From positions 1 to 64,000 of the forward strand of contig JACRBQ010000075.1 in assembly GCA_016213135.1 (NCBI GenBank): a stretch of DNA of 64,000 bases, read 5' to 3'. The stretch is from Chloroflexota bacterium (lineage in GTDB: Bacteria > Chloroflexota > Anaerolineae > Anaerolineales > VGOW01). The position numbers and the translations under genes are program-made. Positions 1 through 9,860 of the stretch are shown in pieces (position 1 is the stretch's first letter; every line of letters starts with the position of its first letter). The notes under the pieces were generated by a model, which did not search any database, was not told the origin of the DNA, and saw nothing but the letters and a program-made list of their open reading frames with translations.

Positions 1-33
1 AAAGTCCATTGACAAAAGGCCATGCCTGTGCGC

Positions 34-106
34 GTGGGAGCGGGTTGCACCCGCGATGGCATGGAATTGCGGCAGGCCCGCTCGCGGCTACAAGCCGCTC
101 CTACCA
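34..106. repeat. Pair of REP-like palindromic units in inverted orientation (REPIN/BIME-like)
   Basis: gtgggagcgggttgcacccgcgatggc (34-60) and ctcgcggctacaagccgctcctacca (81-106); the reverse complement of the second, tggtaggagcggcttgtagccgcgag, is REP-like and matches the first. Outer arms gacaaaaggccatg (11-24) and catggcctgtc (110-120) are also inverted. Confidence 0.6.
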
Positions 107-169
107 TTTCATGGCCTGTCGCCGACTTTGGAAAGGCCCTCATTTGTTGACCGCACGGGGTTTCAATGG

Positions 170-364
170 CTCAGCCCTGCCGCTATAATGGCGGTTCTGG
201 CGGTCGTGGTCGGCGGGATGGCGGCGCGGGCGTACGCCAGAGAGTGGTGGCCCCGGTTGTCGTTTCGCAAAAGCTATGCCCCGGCGCTGTTGCTGGCCGA
301 GTTGCTGTGTATCTTCTTCCTGGCCCCGACCCAAACGCCACCGTTCATCTACTTTCAGTTTTAG
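170..364 (+). pseudogene. Possible C-terminal remnant of an MBOAT/AlgI-type membrane O-acyltransferase
   Basis: Hydrophobic C-terminus ending ...LLLAELLCIFFLAPTQTPPFIYFQF; a PFIYFQF-type end is typical of AlgI/DltB-like MBOAT proteins. The frame runs through REP-like DNA to the window edge, so truncation versus continuation cannot be decided. Confidence 0.35.
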
Positions 365-419
365 AATCATCGGCGCGAGTGCGCGCCCTTAGCTTCTGCG
401 AGAATGGAACATAGGATTT

Positions 420-3059
420 ATGCGGCGAACTAATGCGTATCGACTAGCGGTGTTGATAGTGGTGGGGATGTGCTTCGCCGGGCTGGCGACTTTGTCGGCC
501 CCGGCCCGTGTGGCTCAGGCGCAGACCGGGGCCAATGGCGCCTGGGGGGAGCCGGTCAACCTCTCCACCTCCGGGTCAGCTTCGCGGCCAGTGTTTACCT
601 CCGCGCCGAACGGCGATCTTCACGTGCTTTGGTGGGACCCGTTCGACGGCGAGAAACACGCCTACTACACCGGCGATCGCTGGTCAAGGCCGGCAACCGC
701 TTTGCCTATTTTGGCTAATCGCGTAGTGGACAACTTGACGGGCAAGGTCATTTTGACGCCTCCTCGCGAGTTGGTTTTGCTGGCTTCGGATTCGGGCTGG
801 GCGCATGCCCTTTGGCTCGATTGGCTGGGCAACCTGTATTACTCTCGAACGCACGGTAGCGACGGCGAATGGTCGGCGGCGGTGAGCCTGGCGGCCACCC
901 CCGCCAAGTGGGATGCCAGGATTGATGATGCAGGGCAGCTTCACCTGGTATTCGTCCGAGCAGTGGATACTGTGGATTTCCCCTCCGGGCTGTACTATCG
1001 CACGTCCAGCGATGAAGGAGGGTCGTGGAATAGCCCGGTGCCGGTATCGCAATCGCTGTATTTCCGCGCCGTGACACCGGCAAACGGCTCTGTGCAAGTG
1101 GCGGTCAATACCAGAGGCACGGTACTAGTGGCCTGGGACGATCCGCGCCTTGAGCAAGCTCTAATCTCTCGGCTGGATCGCGGCGCCGGCGGTTTTGCTC
1201 CTCCGGCGTCAATGACCGTGGACGGCGCGGCTTATGTCATAGCTCGCCGGCCTCGCCTGGCGTCGCTACCGGGCGGCGAGTTCCTTGCGATCTGGGAAAC
1301 GGGGGGCGCTTGTTCACTTTATCAACAGCAGGCCGACACTAGCGGACAGAACTGGTCTGTTCCGATACGCGTGTTTGACACCCTGGGCCAATGCCTGCCG
1401 AAACTTCACACCTTTGCGGCGCCCGACGGGCGCGTGCTGATGACCATCGACGCCGGCACCGGCGATGACACGGGCGCGTTTAGCGCCATACTCGAAGTGT
1501 GGGATGGCCGGCAATGGTCGGCGCCGTTGTCGCCTCAAGTAACCTTCGCCGACACGGCCACTGGCCGCAGCGTATCACTGGGCTGTCTGCGGGCTGCGGT
1601 ACACAAGGATCGCCTGACCGTGATCGGTTGTGACGCGAATGGCGACATTTGGTCTGTAACAAGCCAATTGAGCCTCGCCGACATGATGCCGCTCTTAGCC
1701 CCTCTGTGGGCAGCTCCGATCACCCTCTCTAAAGAGCGGGGCGACGCCGGTTTGCCCGCCGCGGCGGCCGATCTGGATGGCCATTCTCACGTTTTGTGGC
1801 CCGAGGCAGATACGACGGACGGTGTGGCTAATCACATGATGTATGCCCAGACTGATGTAGTGTGGGCCGAGCCTTCCAAGATGTTGAACGCAACCGAAGG
1901 CAGCATGGACTCGGCCTCAATTGCCGTGGATGGAAGCGGGGTGGTACATGCCGTTTGGCGCGGTGGTCTCACCAGTCAGGTGCTGTATAGCTATGCCTTT
2001 GCCGGTGACGCCTTGTCTCCGCAGCGCTGGGCGGAACCGGTACCCCTGCCTGCCCCTCGCCTGTATGGCGAGTCGCCCTCGATAGTAGCTGACAGTGCGG
2101 GCGTTCTGCATGTTATCTACGCCGTGCCCGTCAACGAGGATCGAGGCGTTTATTACTTGTCGTCCTCGGATCAAGGGAAGACATGGACGGCGCCGCAGCA
2201 GGTTTTCGATGCGGTTGGAGCAGGGTGGGCGGCGGTGGTGCAAACCCGGCTAGCCGTAGACGACGCGGCGCGGTTGCATGTGGTGTGGGTGCAGGGAGCG
2301 CTGTCAAATACGGCGTTACCGTTGGGGGTCTATTACTCGCAGTCGGCCGATGGCGGCCAAACGTGGTCTGCGCCCGCCGAAATCGACGGCGAAGGCGCGG
2401 CCTATCCGCGCATCTTGGTCTCGCCGTCCGGGCAAATGCACATGGTGTGGTCGAAATTCGTGGGGCGCCGTGTGGAATTGTGGCACCAGTGGTCGCCCGA
2501 CGGCGGCCAGAACTGGGCCACTGCCGCACAGGTGGTCGGAGTGGAAGACTTTGCGCCCGATGTGGGCCTGGCGGCTGACGACGGTGGTTCGGTATACCTT
2601 GTGGGCGTGCAGAATACACTACAATCTGCGGCGGTTCTTTTCTACATTCGCTGGAATGGTGACGCCTGGGCCGGGCTGGAAAAAGTGCCGTTGATTTATG
2701 ATTTCGATTCTTCCTTGGGGGCAACGGCCATTGTCACCGGCACGGGCAACCTGGGGGTGTTCTACCGGGCACGCGCTGTCACAGAGTCCGGCTACCGGCA
2801 CGTGATTGGCTACCTGGAGCGTGCCTTGGATTCTCCAGTTGCCAAACCGCTGCCTACGTTCACACCGCAGGCGCTACCCGCGACCGATGTGCCAATTACT
2901 CCGTTGCCAACCTTCACACCCGTGCCGACGCCCGAAGTGGGTGCGGCCAAAGCCCAAAGCCGGGGCCCGCTTGCCTGGCTACAGGTAATTGTAATTGCGG
3001 TGGCTATGGTTACTGTGGGTGCGCTGGCGATTCGACGCCTGATGGCGGCTCCCAAATAG
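420..3059 (+). CDS. Secreted, membrane-anchored Asp-box (BNR/sialidase-like) beta-propeller protein
   Basis: Signal peptide; Asp-box motifs SSDEGGSW, SSDQGKTW, SADGGQTW, SPDGGQNW; Pro/Thr-rich linker; C-terminal TM helix with basic tail. Confidence 0.8.
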   Translation: MRRTNAYRLAVLIVVGMCFAGLATLSAPARVAQAQTGANGAWGEPVNLSTSGSASRPVFTSAPNGDLHVLWWDPFDGEKHAYYTGDRWSRPATALPILANRVVDNLTGKVILTPPRELVLLASDSGWAHALWLDWLGNLYYSRTHGSDGEWSAAVSLAATPAKWDARIDDAGQLHLVFVRAVDTVDFPSGLYYRTSSDEGGSWNSPVPVSQSLYFRAVTPANGSVQVAVNTRGTVLVAWDDPRLEQALISRLDRGAGGFAPPASMTVDGAAYVIARRPRLASLPGGEFLAIWETGGACSLYQQQADTSGQNWSVPIRVFDTLGQCLPKLHTFAAPDGRVLMTIDAGTGDDTGAFSAILEVWDGRQWSAPLSPQVTFADTATGRSVSLGCLRAAVHKDRLTVIGCDANGDIWSVTSQLSLADMMPLLAPLWAAPITLSKERGDAGLPAAAADLDGHSHVLWPEADTTDGVANHMMYAQTDVVWAEPSKMLNATEGSMDSASIAVDGSGVVHAVWRGGLTSQVLYSYAFAGDALSPQRWAEPVPLPAPRLYGESPSIVADSAGVLHVIYAVPVNEDRGVYYLSSSDQGKTWTAPQQVFDAVGAGWAAVVQTRLAVDDAARLHVVWVQGALSNTALPLGVYYSQSADGGQTWSAPAEIDGEGAAYPRILVSPSGQMHMVWSKFVGRRVELWHQWSPDGGQNWATAAQVVGVEDFAPDVGLAADDGGSVYLVGVQNTLQSAAVLFYIRWNGDAWAGLEKVPLIYDFDSSLGATAIVTGTGNLGVFYRARAVTESGYRHVIGYLERALDSPVAKPLPTFTPQALPATDVPITPLPTFTPVPTPEVGAAKAQSRGPLAWLQVIVIAVAMVTVGALAIRRLMAAPK

Positions 3060-3084
3060 CCATCTGCCGTCAAGGGGATTACCT

Positions 3085-4710
3085 ATGCATTTTCATCTTC
3101 GACTGTTTATCCTGGCGCTAATTCTTGCCGGCAGTGTATTTGTGGGACCGCGACTGGGTGCGCAGGCCCAGAGTGGTGACGGCGCGTGGTCGAATTTCGA
3201 AAACGCTTCCAACACGCCGACTACATCTTCATGGCCGGCCATTGTAGCCGACACGGCCGGGAATGTGCATTTGTTTTGGGCCGAGGATGCGGACGGAAAA
3301 ACAGACAACCCGGATCTATCCTATGACACAGGACTTGGCCCCGGCATTGACGAGACCGGACGCCGCGTTAACTTGCTGAAAGAATGGGGCGAGTCTCTCT
3401 ATTACACCCGCTGGGATGGCGAGAAGTGGTATCCACCAGTAAATATTCACGTATCGCCGGTATTGCCCAACGGGGTTGTGCTTTATCCCGAAACCACCGT
3501 GGACCCGCAAGGGATGCTGCACGTGATTTGGCTCGGCGCCTGGCATGTGACGGGCACCGTCTTCTACATGCGTGCGCCGGCGGACCAGGCGTTATCACCT
3601 TCGGCATGGAGCCAGGCGAAGGAGGTTGCCGGGCCGGTGGCAGTGAGCGCCGGCTTTGGCCAAGACATAGTGTCCGACTTGAGTGGGGGGCTTCACATCC
3701 TTTACTCGCAGATCGGGATTGAGGGCGATTACGGCGGGGCGTACGTAATAAACTCCTTTGACGGGGGAGACACCTGGTCGTCGCCCGTTCTGTTGTATGC
3801 GACGCCGCCCGATCAAGGCGTAAACTCAGTGCAAATCATTGTGGACAAGGCAGGGCGATTGCACGCCACATGGTCGCACTGGAACCTGACCGGTAATGGG
3901 CAGGAAGTCTACTATGCGCAATCTCGCGATGAAGGGCGCACGTGGAGCAAGCCCTACCCCATCGCTGTTCGACAGCCCGATTGGTATGAAGTGGATTGGT
4001 TGAGCGTAGGGGTGGTGGGCGACGAGGTCCATGCCCTGTGGGAAGGCGGCGTAGGGGCTTACCTTAATGAGCGCATCTCGCACGACGGCGGTTTGACGTG
4101 GGACAAGCCTTACCGGATTCTCAATAACCTTGTCGGAGAAAACGGCTGGGCTGAGATGCTGACCGATAGTGAAGATAACCTTAGTATGACAGTGGTCAAG
4201 CGTGGTTTCGCCAATCCCGTCATACATGGCTTGTGGGCCACGCAATGGACCAATAGCGATTGGGAGACTCCGCTCCTGCTCGGCACGGCGCGCAGTGATT
4301 TCTACGATATTGCCAACCAAGTCATCATGCGCCTGGACGCGCTGGTGATGGTGCGCGGCACTTTCACGGGCAACGGGTTGCGTTACCAGCGCTCTACCAT
4401 TCTCAATGGCAACGAGATATTTGTGGCCCTAAACCAGAACTTCGATGGAGAAATTCATGTGACGCACCGCAAACTGCTCGCGCCCTTCATCGCCCCTCAA
4501 CCCTATCCGACGCCTCAGGCAACGCCCACGCCCACACCGCGGCCGCGTCCGCCCACACCCACGTGGCCGCCGCCCAGTGCATTGTTGCCGGACAGTCCGA
4601 CCGGCGGCACGGATGCTAATCCCGCAAACTACATTCTAATAGCGTTGCTGCCGGTGCTGGTTCTGATCGGCGGCGTTCTCGTCTCTCGCGCCAACACCCG
4701 GCGGCGATAA
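3085..4710 (+). CDS. Second secreted Asp-box (BNR-like) surface protein
   Basis: Signal peptide; Asp-box motifs SFDGGDTW, SRDEGRTW, SHDGGLTW; Pro/Thr-rich stalk; C-terminal TM helix ending RANTRRR. Confidence 0.8.
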   Translation: MHFHLRLFILALILAGSVFVGPRLGAQAQSGDGAWSNFENASNTPTTSSWPAIVADTAGNVHLFWAEDADGKTDNPDLSYDTGLGPGIDETGRRVNLLKEWGESLYYTRWDGEKWYPPVNIHVSPVLPNGVVLYPETTVDPQGMLHVIWLGAWHVTGTVFYMRAPADQALSPSAWSQAKEVAGPVAVSAGFGQDIVSDLSGGLHILYSQIGIEGDYGGAYVINSFDGGDTWSSPVLLYATPPDQGVNSVQIIVDKAGRLHATWSHWNLTGNGQEVYYAQSRDEGRTWSKPYPIAVRQPDWYEVDWLSVGVVGDEVHALWEGGVGAYLNERISHDGGLTWDKPYRILNNLVGENGWAEMLTDSEDNLSMTVVKRGFANPVIHGLWATQWTNSDWETPLLLGTARSDFYDIANQVIMRLDALVMVRGTFTGNGLRYQRSTILNGNEIFVALNQNFDGEIHVTHRKLLAPFIAPQPYPTPQATPTPTPRPRPPTPTWPPPSALLPDSPTGGTDANPANYILIALLPVLVLIGGVLVSRANTRRR

Positions 4711-4732
4711 GGGCAGGCCCTTCCTCATCAAA

Positions 4733-5599
4733 ATGCAAGAACAGCATGTTGCGCCGCATAGGCCTGATTTGTACGCGCCCTACACCCAGGTTGTCATCCA
4801 ACCCAGCCGGGGCTGGAGTTCGCTCGGCTTACGGGATTTGTGGGAATACCGTGAACTTCTTTACTTCATGGTCTGGCGTGAAATTCAGGGCACCTACCGT
4901 CAGACCGCGTTAGGCCTGTCGTGGCTGTTCCTGCGGCCGGTGCTCAACATGGCATTGTTGAGTCTTACATTTGGGTTGCTGGTCAAGGTGTCTTCCAACG
5001 GAGTGCCCTACCCGCTTTTTTCGCTGGCGGCGCTGTTGCCTTGGGGCTATTTCTCGAATGCGGTCATGCGCGCCGCGGGCAGCCTGGTGCAAAACATGCA
5101 CATTATTTCTAAAGTATATTTCCCGCGTTTGGTCGTGCCCATCGCCAGCGCCATCTCCGGGCTGGTGGATCTGTCGGCGGCGTTTGTGGTGTTTTTCGGC
5201 GCGATGATCATTTACCGCCTGCCGCTGAGAGTGGAAATGCTATGGTTGCCGGTATTCGTCATCGTGGCCTTGATTTTCGCTTTGGCGGTCGGGTTATGGC
5301 TGGCTACCTTTTCCGTGCGATATCGCGACGTGTCGTTCGCCGTGAACTTCCTGATACAGGCTCTTATGTACGCTTCGCCGGTAATTTACCCGGTGAGTCT
5401 CGTTCCGGCTTCCGTGCAGTGGCTTTATCGGCTCAACCCGATGGCGGGCGTCATTCAGGGCTTCCGCTGGGCTTTGCTCGGTTCCGAGGCCGCGCCCGGG
5501 CCGGAGTTCCTGGCGGCCATAGGCATCAGCGTGGTGTTGCTGGTCACCGGGGCTTACGTATTTCGCCGCACCGAGCGCACGGTAGTGGACATCCTATGA
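4733..5599 (+). CDS. wzm: ABC-2 type polysaccharide export permease (Wzm-like)
   Basis: Multi-TM protein with YFMVWREIQGTYRQTALGLSWLFLRPVLNM, typical of Wzm/TagG permeases; overlaps the downstream ATPase gene (ATGA). Confidence 0.9.
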   Translation: MQEQHVAPHRPDLYAPYTQVVIQPSRGWSSLGLRDLWEYRELLYFMVWREIQGTYRQTALGLSWLFLRPVLNMALLSLTFGLLVKVSSNGVPYPLFSLAALLPWGYFSNAVMRAAGSLVQNMHIISKVYFPRLVVPIASAISGLVDLSAAFVVFFGAMIIYRLPLRVEMLWLPVFVIVALIFALAVGLWLATFSVRYRDVSFAVNFLIQALMYASPVIYPVSLVPASVQWLYRLNPMAGVIQGFRWALLGSEAAPGPEFLAAIGISVVLLVTGAYVFRRTERTVVDIL

Positions 5600-6843
5600 G
5601 TCAGGCCGCGATTGAGATTGACCGCCTGGGTAAGAGATACCGGATAGGCAAACAAGCGGTGCGCCGGAACGGTCCGGCCGTATTCACCCATGCCGTCGCA
5701 TCGCCGTTCCGTTACCTGCTCAGTTCATTGCGTGAACCGGCGGCAGACGAGGCCGTTTGGGCGCTGCGCAACGCGACCTTTGAGGTGGCGCACGGCGAGG
5801 TCGTGGGCATTATCGGCCGCAATGGGGCGGGCAAGAGCACGTTGCTCAAAATTCTCTCGCGCATTACCGAGCCGACCGAAGGACGCGCAGTGATCAATGG
5901 CCGGGTTGGGTCGCTTCTGGAAGTGGGCACCGGCTTCCACCCCGAATTGACCGGGCGCGAGAATATCTATCTCAGCGGCGCTATCATGGGTATGAAGCGC
6001 CGCGAGATCGATCGCAAGCTGGACGAGATTGTGGCCTTTGCCGACATTGCCAGATTCCTGGATACGCCGGTCAAGCGCTTTTCGAGCGGCATGTACGTGC
6101 GGCTGGCGTTTGCCGTCGCCGCGCATTTGGAGCCGGAGATTCTGCTGGTAGACGAAGTGCTGGCCGTCGGCGACACGGCCTTTCAGAAGAAGTGCCTGGG
6201 CAAGATCGGCGACGTGGCGCGAGAGGGCCGCACAGTGCTGTTCGTGAGCCACAACATGGCGGCGGTGCTGGACTTGTGCCAGACCGTGCACTGGTTGGAT
6301 CGGGGCATGCTCGCCGACACCGGGGCGCCGCTAAAGGTGGTGCAAAACTACCTCAGCTTCGGCCAGGCCAGCAGTGAGATTGACCTGGTGAATCATGCCG
6401 GGCGGCGGGCCGGTTCGAAACAGGTCATGGCAAAAGCCCGCCTTTTGAGTAACGGTGTCCCCGCCGCGTCTTTCAGGAGCGGCGACCCTTTTGAGTTGGA
6501 AGTTGAAGTTACGTGCGGAGAGGCCACATTTCCAGAACTGTCGCTCGGCTTCATACTAAAGGACGGGGTAGGCTTCAACCTCTTCGCAACAAACATGGCC
6601 CAATACGGTCAAGCCGTTGAAAACGCCGAAGGCTGTTTCACGTTGCGGATGAGCATGGATCAACTCCCTTTGTCTCCGGGCGCCTATGGCTTTTCCCTTT
6701 TTCTGGGAAATGGCACCTACGACATTGACGCCGTAGAGAACGCCATTCAATTCGACGTGTTGTGGAATCCTGAGTTGAACCTTTCACTTCCTCAGCCTCA
6801 TTGGGGCCCGCTTTATGTTTCGGTCAAATGGACGGCAGAGTGA
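5596..6843 (+). CDS. wzt: Polysaccharide ABC transporter ATP-binding protein with C-terminal Wzt-type extension
   Basis: The track ORF starts at 5242, but the real start is ATG 5596 (MSQAAIEIDRLGKRYRIG). Walker A GRNGAGKSTLLK, signature RFSSGMYVRLAFA, Walker B ILLVDEVLAVGD; about 150-aa C-terminal beta-rich domain. Confidence 0.92.
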   Translation: MSQAAIEIDRLGKRYRIGKQAVRRNGPAVFTHAVASPFRYLLSSLREPAADEAVWALRNATFEVAHGEVVGIIGRNGAGKSTLLKILSRITEPTEGRAVINGRVGSLLEVGTGFHPELTGRENIYLSGAIMGMKRREIDRKLDEIVAFADIARFLDTPVKRFSSGMYVRLAFAVAAHLEPEILLVDEVLAVGDTAFQKKCLGKIGDVAREGRTVLFVSHNMAAVLDLCQTVHWLDRGMLADTGAPLKVVQNYLSFGQASSEIDLVNHAGRRAGSKQVMAKARLLSNGVPAASFRSGDPFELEVEVTCGEATFPELSLGFILKDGVGFNLFATNMAQYGQAVENAEGCFTLRMSMDQLPLSPGAYGFSLFLGNGTYDIDAVENAIQFDVLWNPELNLSLPQPHWGPLYVSVKWTAE

Positions 6844-6878
6844 CGGCCGGGGCGGAACGTTCGCACAAGGAATGAATT

Positions 6879-7547
6879 ATGGCGGATCGAATCTTGGTAA
6901 TAGCTCCTCATGCCGATGATGAAGTGGTGGGTTGTGGAGGCATGATTGCGCGGCGCGCCCTTGAAGGCCATCACGTACATGTTGTGATAGCCGCTATAGG
7001 GGGACTGAAACACAGACACTTGGAAATTGCTGCGAGCACAGAGCAACGGAAACAAGAGTTGGCGACGGCGGCCGGTATATTGGGAGTTTCGAGGGTCACC
7101 ATATTGTTTGAAGGCATGGACATGCGAATGGATACTGTGCCTCAACTTGACATTGTATCCAGACTAGATGAAATCCTAGATGAACAATACTATGATGAAG
7201 TCTATTTCCCTTATGCCAGTCATAATCATGATCACCAGGAGTTGTTCCGGGCAACATTCGCTGCCATGAGGATGACCACCGGCAGGAGATTACCTCGCCT
7301 AAGTGCGTTGTACGAATATGCATTTGTAGGGTGGACCCCAGGCGAGATTCAGGGCGGCAAAATGTACCTGGATATCGCCGCGCATCTGGATACAAAAGTA
7401 CAAGCCTTCGAGGCCTATGAGTCCCAGATAAGACCCTTTCCACATCCGTGCTCTCCCGAGGCCATTCGAGTGCTTGCGGCAATGCGCGGCGTAGAGTCTG
7501 GATGTGCTGCTTCCGAATTGTTCTATTTGCAGAAGATGGTTGTCTAA
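6879..7547 (+). CDS. PIG-L/LmbE family deacetylase
   Basis: MADRILVIAPHADDEVVGCGGMIAR; the PHxDDE motif is diagnostic of the PIG-L family. Confidence 0.9.
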   Translation: MADRILVIAPHADDEVVGCGGMIARRALEGHHVHVVIAAIGGLKHRHLEIAASTEQRKQELATAAGILGVSRVTILFEGMDMRMDTVPQLDIVSRLDEILDEQYYDEVYFPYASHNHDHQELFRATFAAMRMTTGRRLPRLSALYEYAFVGWTPGEIQGGKMYLDIAAHLDTKVQAFEAYESQIRPFPHPCSPEAIRVLAAMRGVESGCAASELFYLQKMVV

Positions 7548-7660
7548 ACTTTATGGGCACTGTCGATACCGTCGGTTCATCGGGAAGATCGTCAGAAACG
7601 AAGGAACAGTTCCGGAGTCCCTCTATTTAGCGCTCGGCAATACAAAAAAAGGGAGACGAA

Positions 7661-8491
7661 GTGGCCAGTCAATATCGCAAGATCGGAAAGAACGTCCGCA
7701 TTCATGAAACTGCCGAGTTGAATGTAGAATGGCTGGAGATTGGTTCTGGCACAATCATAGGGGCGGGGGTCCTGATTGAAGGCACAAAGGTTATTATCGG
7801 GCGAGAGGCGTGGCTGGATCGTTATGCATATATCGGAGGTGGTAGCGCTTTCGACCCTTCATCTTTCCTGGTGGCTGGCGACTTCCTGCATATGGGCCGC
7901 CAGAGTCACATAAATACCGCCCGAGGTGTCACTATCGGTGATGAATTCGGCTGTGGTGTCGAGACGAAGGTGTTTGCGCATGGCGCCTATCTATCTGAGC
8001 TCGATGGCTTTCCAGTCAAATTCGCGGGCAATACCATAGGTGACCGTGTATGGTTACCCAATGCATGGGTTAATCCAGGCGTAACCATAGGTTCCGACGT
8101 TGTTGTTGGCGCCCGGTCTCTGGTTACAAGTGATTTGCCCGGCGGGTGTCTGGCTATTGGGATTCCGTGTAAGGTTGTTCGACAGAACTGCTATCCGGCC
8201 AAATTAACGGTAGAAGAGAAGAAAGAAATTCTGGAGAGAATTGTTGCTGAAGCCCTAGAGATTGCATTGGCTAAAGGGGTGGGCAACGAAGCTACTACCT
8301 GTGAAATAGTAGCGGATTGTGCATCCTTGCTTGTTAGCGAGACTGTTTTCGATCTTGAAGGCAGGAGGATTACCGGCAAGGTCGCACCTTGGACGGAAAT
8401 CATTAAGAATCAATTGAGGCGGCATGGCATACGCTTCAAATATGGCGCCGTGGAAGGTGTTTACGTCAGCTGGGAGGAATCCGGATATTGA
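7661..8491 (+). CDS. Left-handed beta-helix (hexapeptide) acyltransferase
   Basis: Hexapeptide repeats such as IGSGTIIGAGVLIEGTKVIIG and NPGVTIGSDVVVGARSLVTSDLPGGCLAIGIPCKVV. Confidence 0.85.
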   Translation: MASQYRKIGKNVRIHETAELNVEWLEIGSGTIIGAGVLIEGTKVIIGREAWLDRYAYIGGGSAFDPSSFLVAGDFLHMGRQSHINTARGVTIGDEFGCGVETKVFAHGAYLSELDGFPVKFAGNTIGDRVWLPNAWVNPGVTIGSDVVVGARSLVTSDLPGGCLAIGIPCKVVRQNCYPAKLTVEEKKEILERIVAEALEIALAKGVGNEATTCEIVADCASLLVSETVFDLEGRRITGKVAPWTEIIKNQLRRHGIRFKYGAVEGVYVSWEESGY

Positions 8492-8507
8492 CACCTCGCC
8501 CAGTAGC

Positions 8508-9806
8508 ATGAACATTTTTTTGCTGATTAGCCGTTTTGACGAGCACGGAGGCTCGGAGGAGCCGCTGACCGTTCTTGCCGTTGAACTGAAACGTCTCGGC
8601 CACCAGGTTACGGTTGTCAACCAGTATCCGCCTGCGCCTGATAACCAATATCGCCGACGCCTGGTTAGAAATGGTGTCCTGTTATGCTATTGGCCCGACT
8701 GGTTGATGGGACTGGCGAGCGAGTGGGTTAAACGTGATCGGCTAGTCCGTTTCATTGCTGCGGTCGCGGCGCCCTTGGTCTATGTTTTGTCCGCCGTCGC
8801 AAGCGCGATTTCGGGCCGTAACTTTGTGCGAACCAGGCAAGGGGCGCAGGGCCGTGTAACACGCGTAGTGCAAAAAATGATCCATCGAAACTGGGCCGAT
8901 ATGCTTCTGTTGCTTTTGCTGGACGGGCTGAGGGTGGTGAGGCGGCCTACTATTATTCATATGTTCAGGCCGGAACTGGCGCCGGTTTTGACTTGGGCAA
9001 GAGCGCGCCGACTGTCATCAATTTACTACGAATTGGGTATTCCCGGCGCAGTCGGTGATGAGGCTATCTGGAAGAAGCGTTCAGCTCATTTGAATCAGGC
9101 TACCCTGGTCATGGCCTTGACTGAAGCGACCCGTGATGCGCTGAAAGCTGTCGCCGAGATTCAACGCCCTATAGTCGTAGTTCCGCCCTTTGTAGCTGAT
9201 GCGCCGACTGTTGTAGAAATTCGTGCGATAGAACAGCATGAGTATGCCAGATTAACCTGCGTTACGCGATTTATGATTTGGAAAGGCGTCGAGTACCTCC
9301 TCCGGGCAGTGCAGTTGTTAGTGCAAGAGCACCGAAAGGTCAGACTGGTTATCGCGGGCGGGGGTGAGTTGTTTGACGTCCTCAGGGCACGGGTGGAAAG
9401 CCTGGGCCTGTCGCAGGTGGTTCAATTTGCCGGCGTTATCCCCCGCGATGAGATCCCAAAGCTGATGTCTGAAACCGACATCTTCGTGTTGCCCTCTCTG
9501 GCCGAAGCCCTAAGTATCGCGACTATGGAGGCAATGGCATTTGGCAAGCCGGTGGTGGCGACCGCCGTTGGTGGAGTCCCCGAGCTTGTTGACAACGACG
9601 TTACCGGAATTCTGGTAAAGGCCGGAGACGAAAAGGCATTGGCTATGGCGCTGATGCGCCTCGTTGATAGTCCTTCCTTACGCTCCCAAATGGGCCTTGC
9701 CGGGAGGCGAAGGTTTGAGACCAAAGGCTATACCGTCCATGCCTTCGTGAACCGAATGTTTGATGCTTATGGGCAAGCCATGCGTTTGACAGCCGAAGGG
9801 CAGTAG
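8508..9806 (+). CDS. Glycosyltransferase family 4
   Basis: Likely start ATG 8508 (MNIFLLISRFDEHGGSEEPLTVLA); GT4 C-terminal motif VLPSLAEALSIATMEAMAFGKPVVATAVGGVPELV. Confidence 0.85.
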   Translation: MNIFLLISRFDEHGGSEEPLTVLAVELKRLGHQVTVVNQYPPAPDNQYRRRLVRNGVLLCYWPDWLMGLASEWVKRDRLVRFIAAVAAPLVYVLSAVASAISGRNFVRTRQGAQGRVTRVVQKMIHRNWADMLLLLLLDGLRVVRRPTIIHMFRPELAPVLTWARARRLSSIYYELGIPGAVGDEAIWKKRSAHLNQATLVMALTEATRDALKAVAEIQRPIVVVPPFVADAPTVVEIRAIEQHEYARLTCVTRFMIWKGVEYLLRAVQLLVQEHRKVRLVIAGGGELFDVLRARVESLGLSQVVQFAGVIPRDEIPKLMSETDIFVLPSLAEALSIATMEAMAFGKPVVATAVGGVPELVDNDVTGILVKAGDEKALAMALMRLVDSPSLRSQMGLAGRRRFETKGYTVHAFVNRMFDAYGQAMRLTAEGQ

Positions 9807-9860
9807 CATTTACCGGCTCTCCGAGCGCAGAGGACAAACAGACATGTTTGTCGGAATTGA

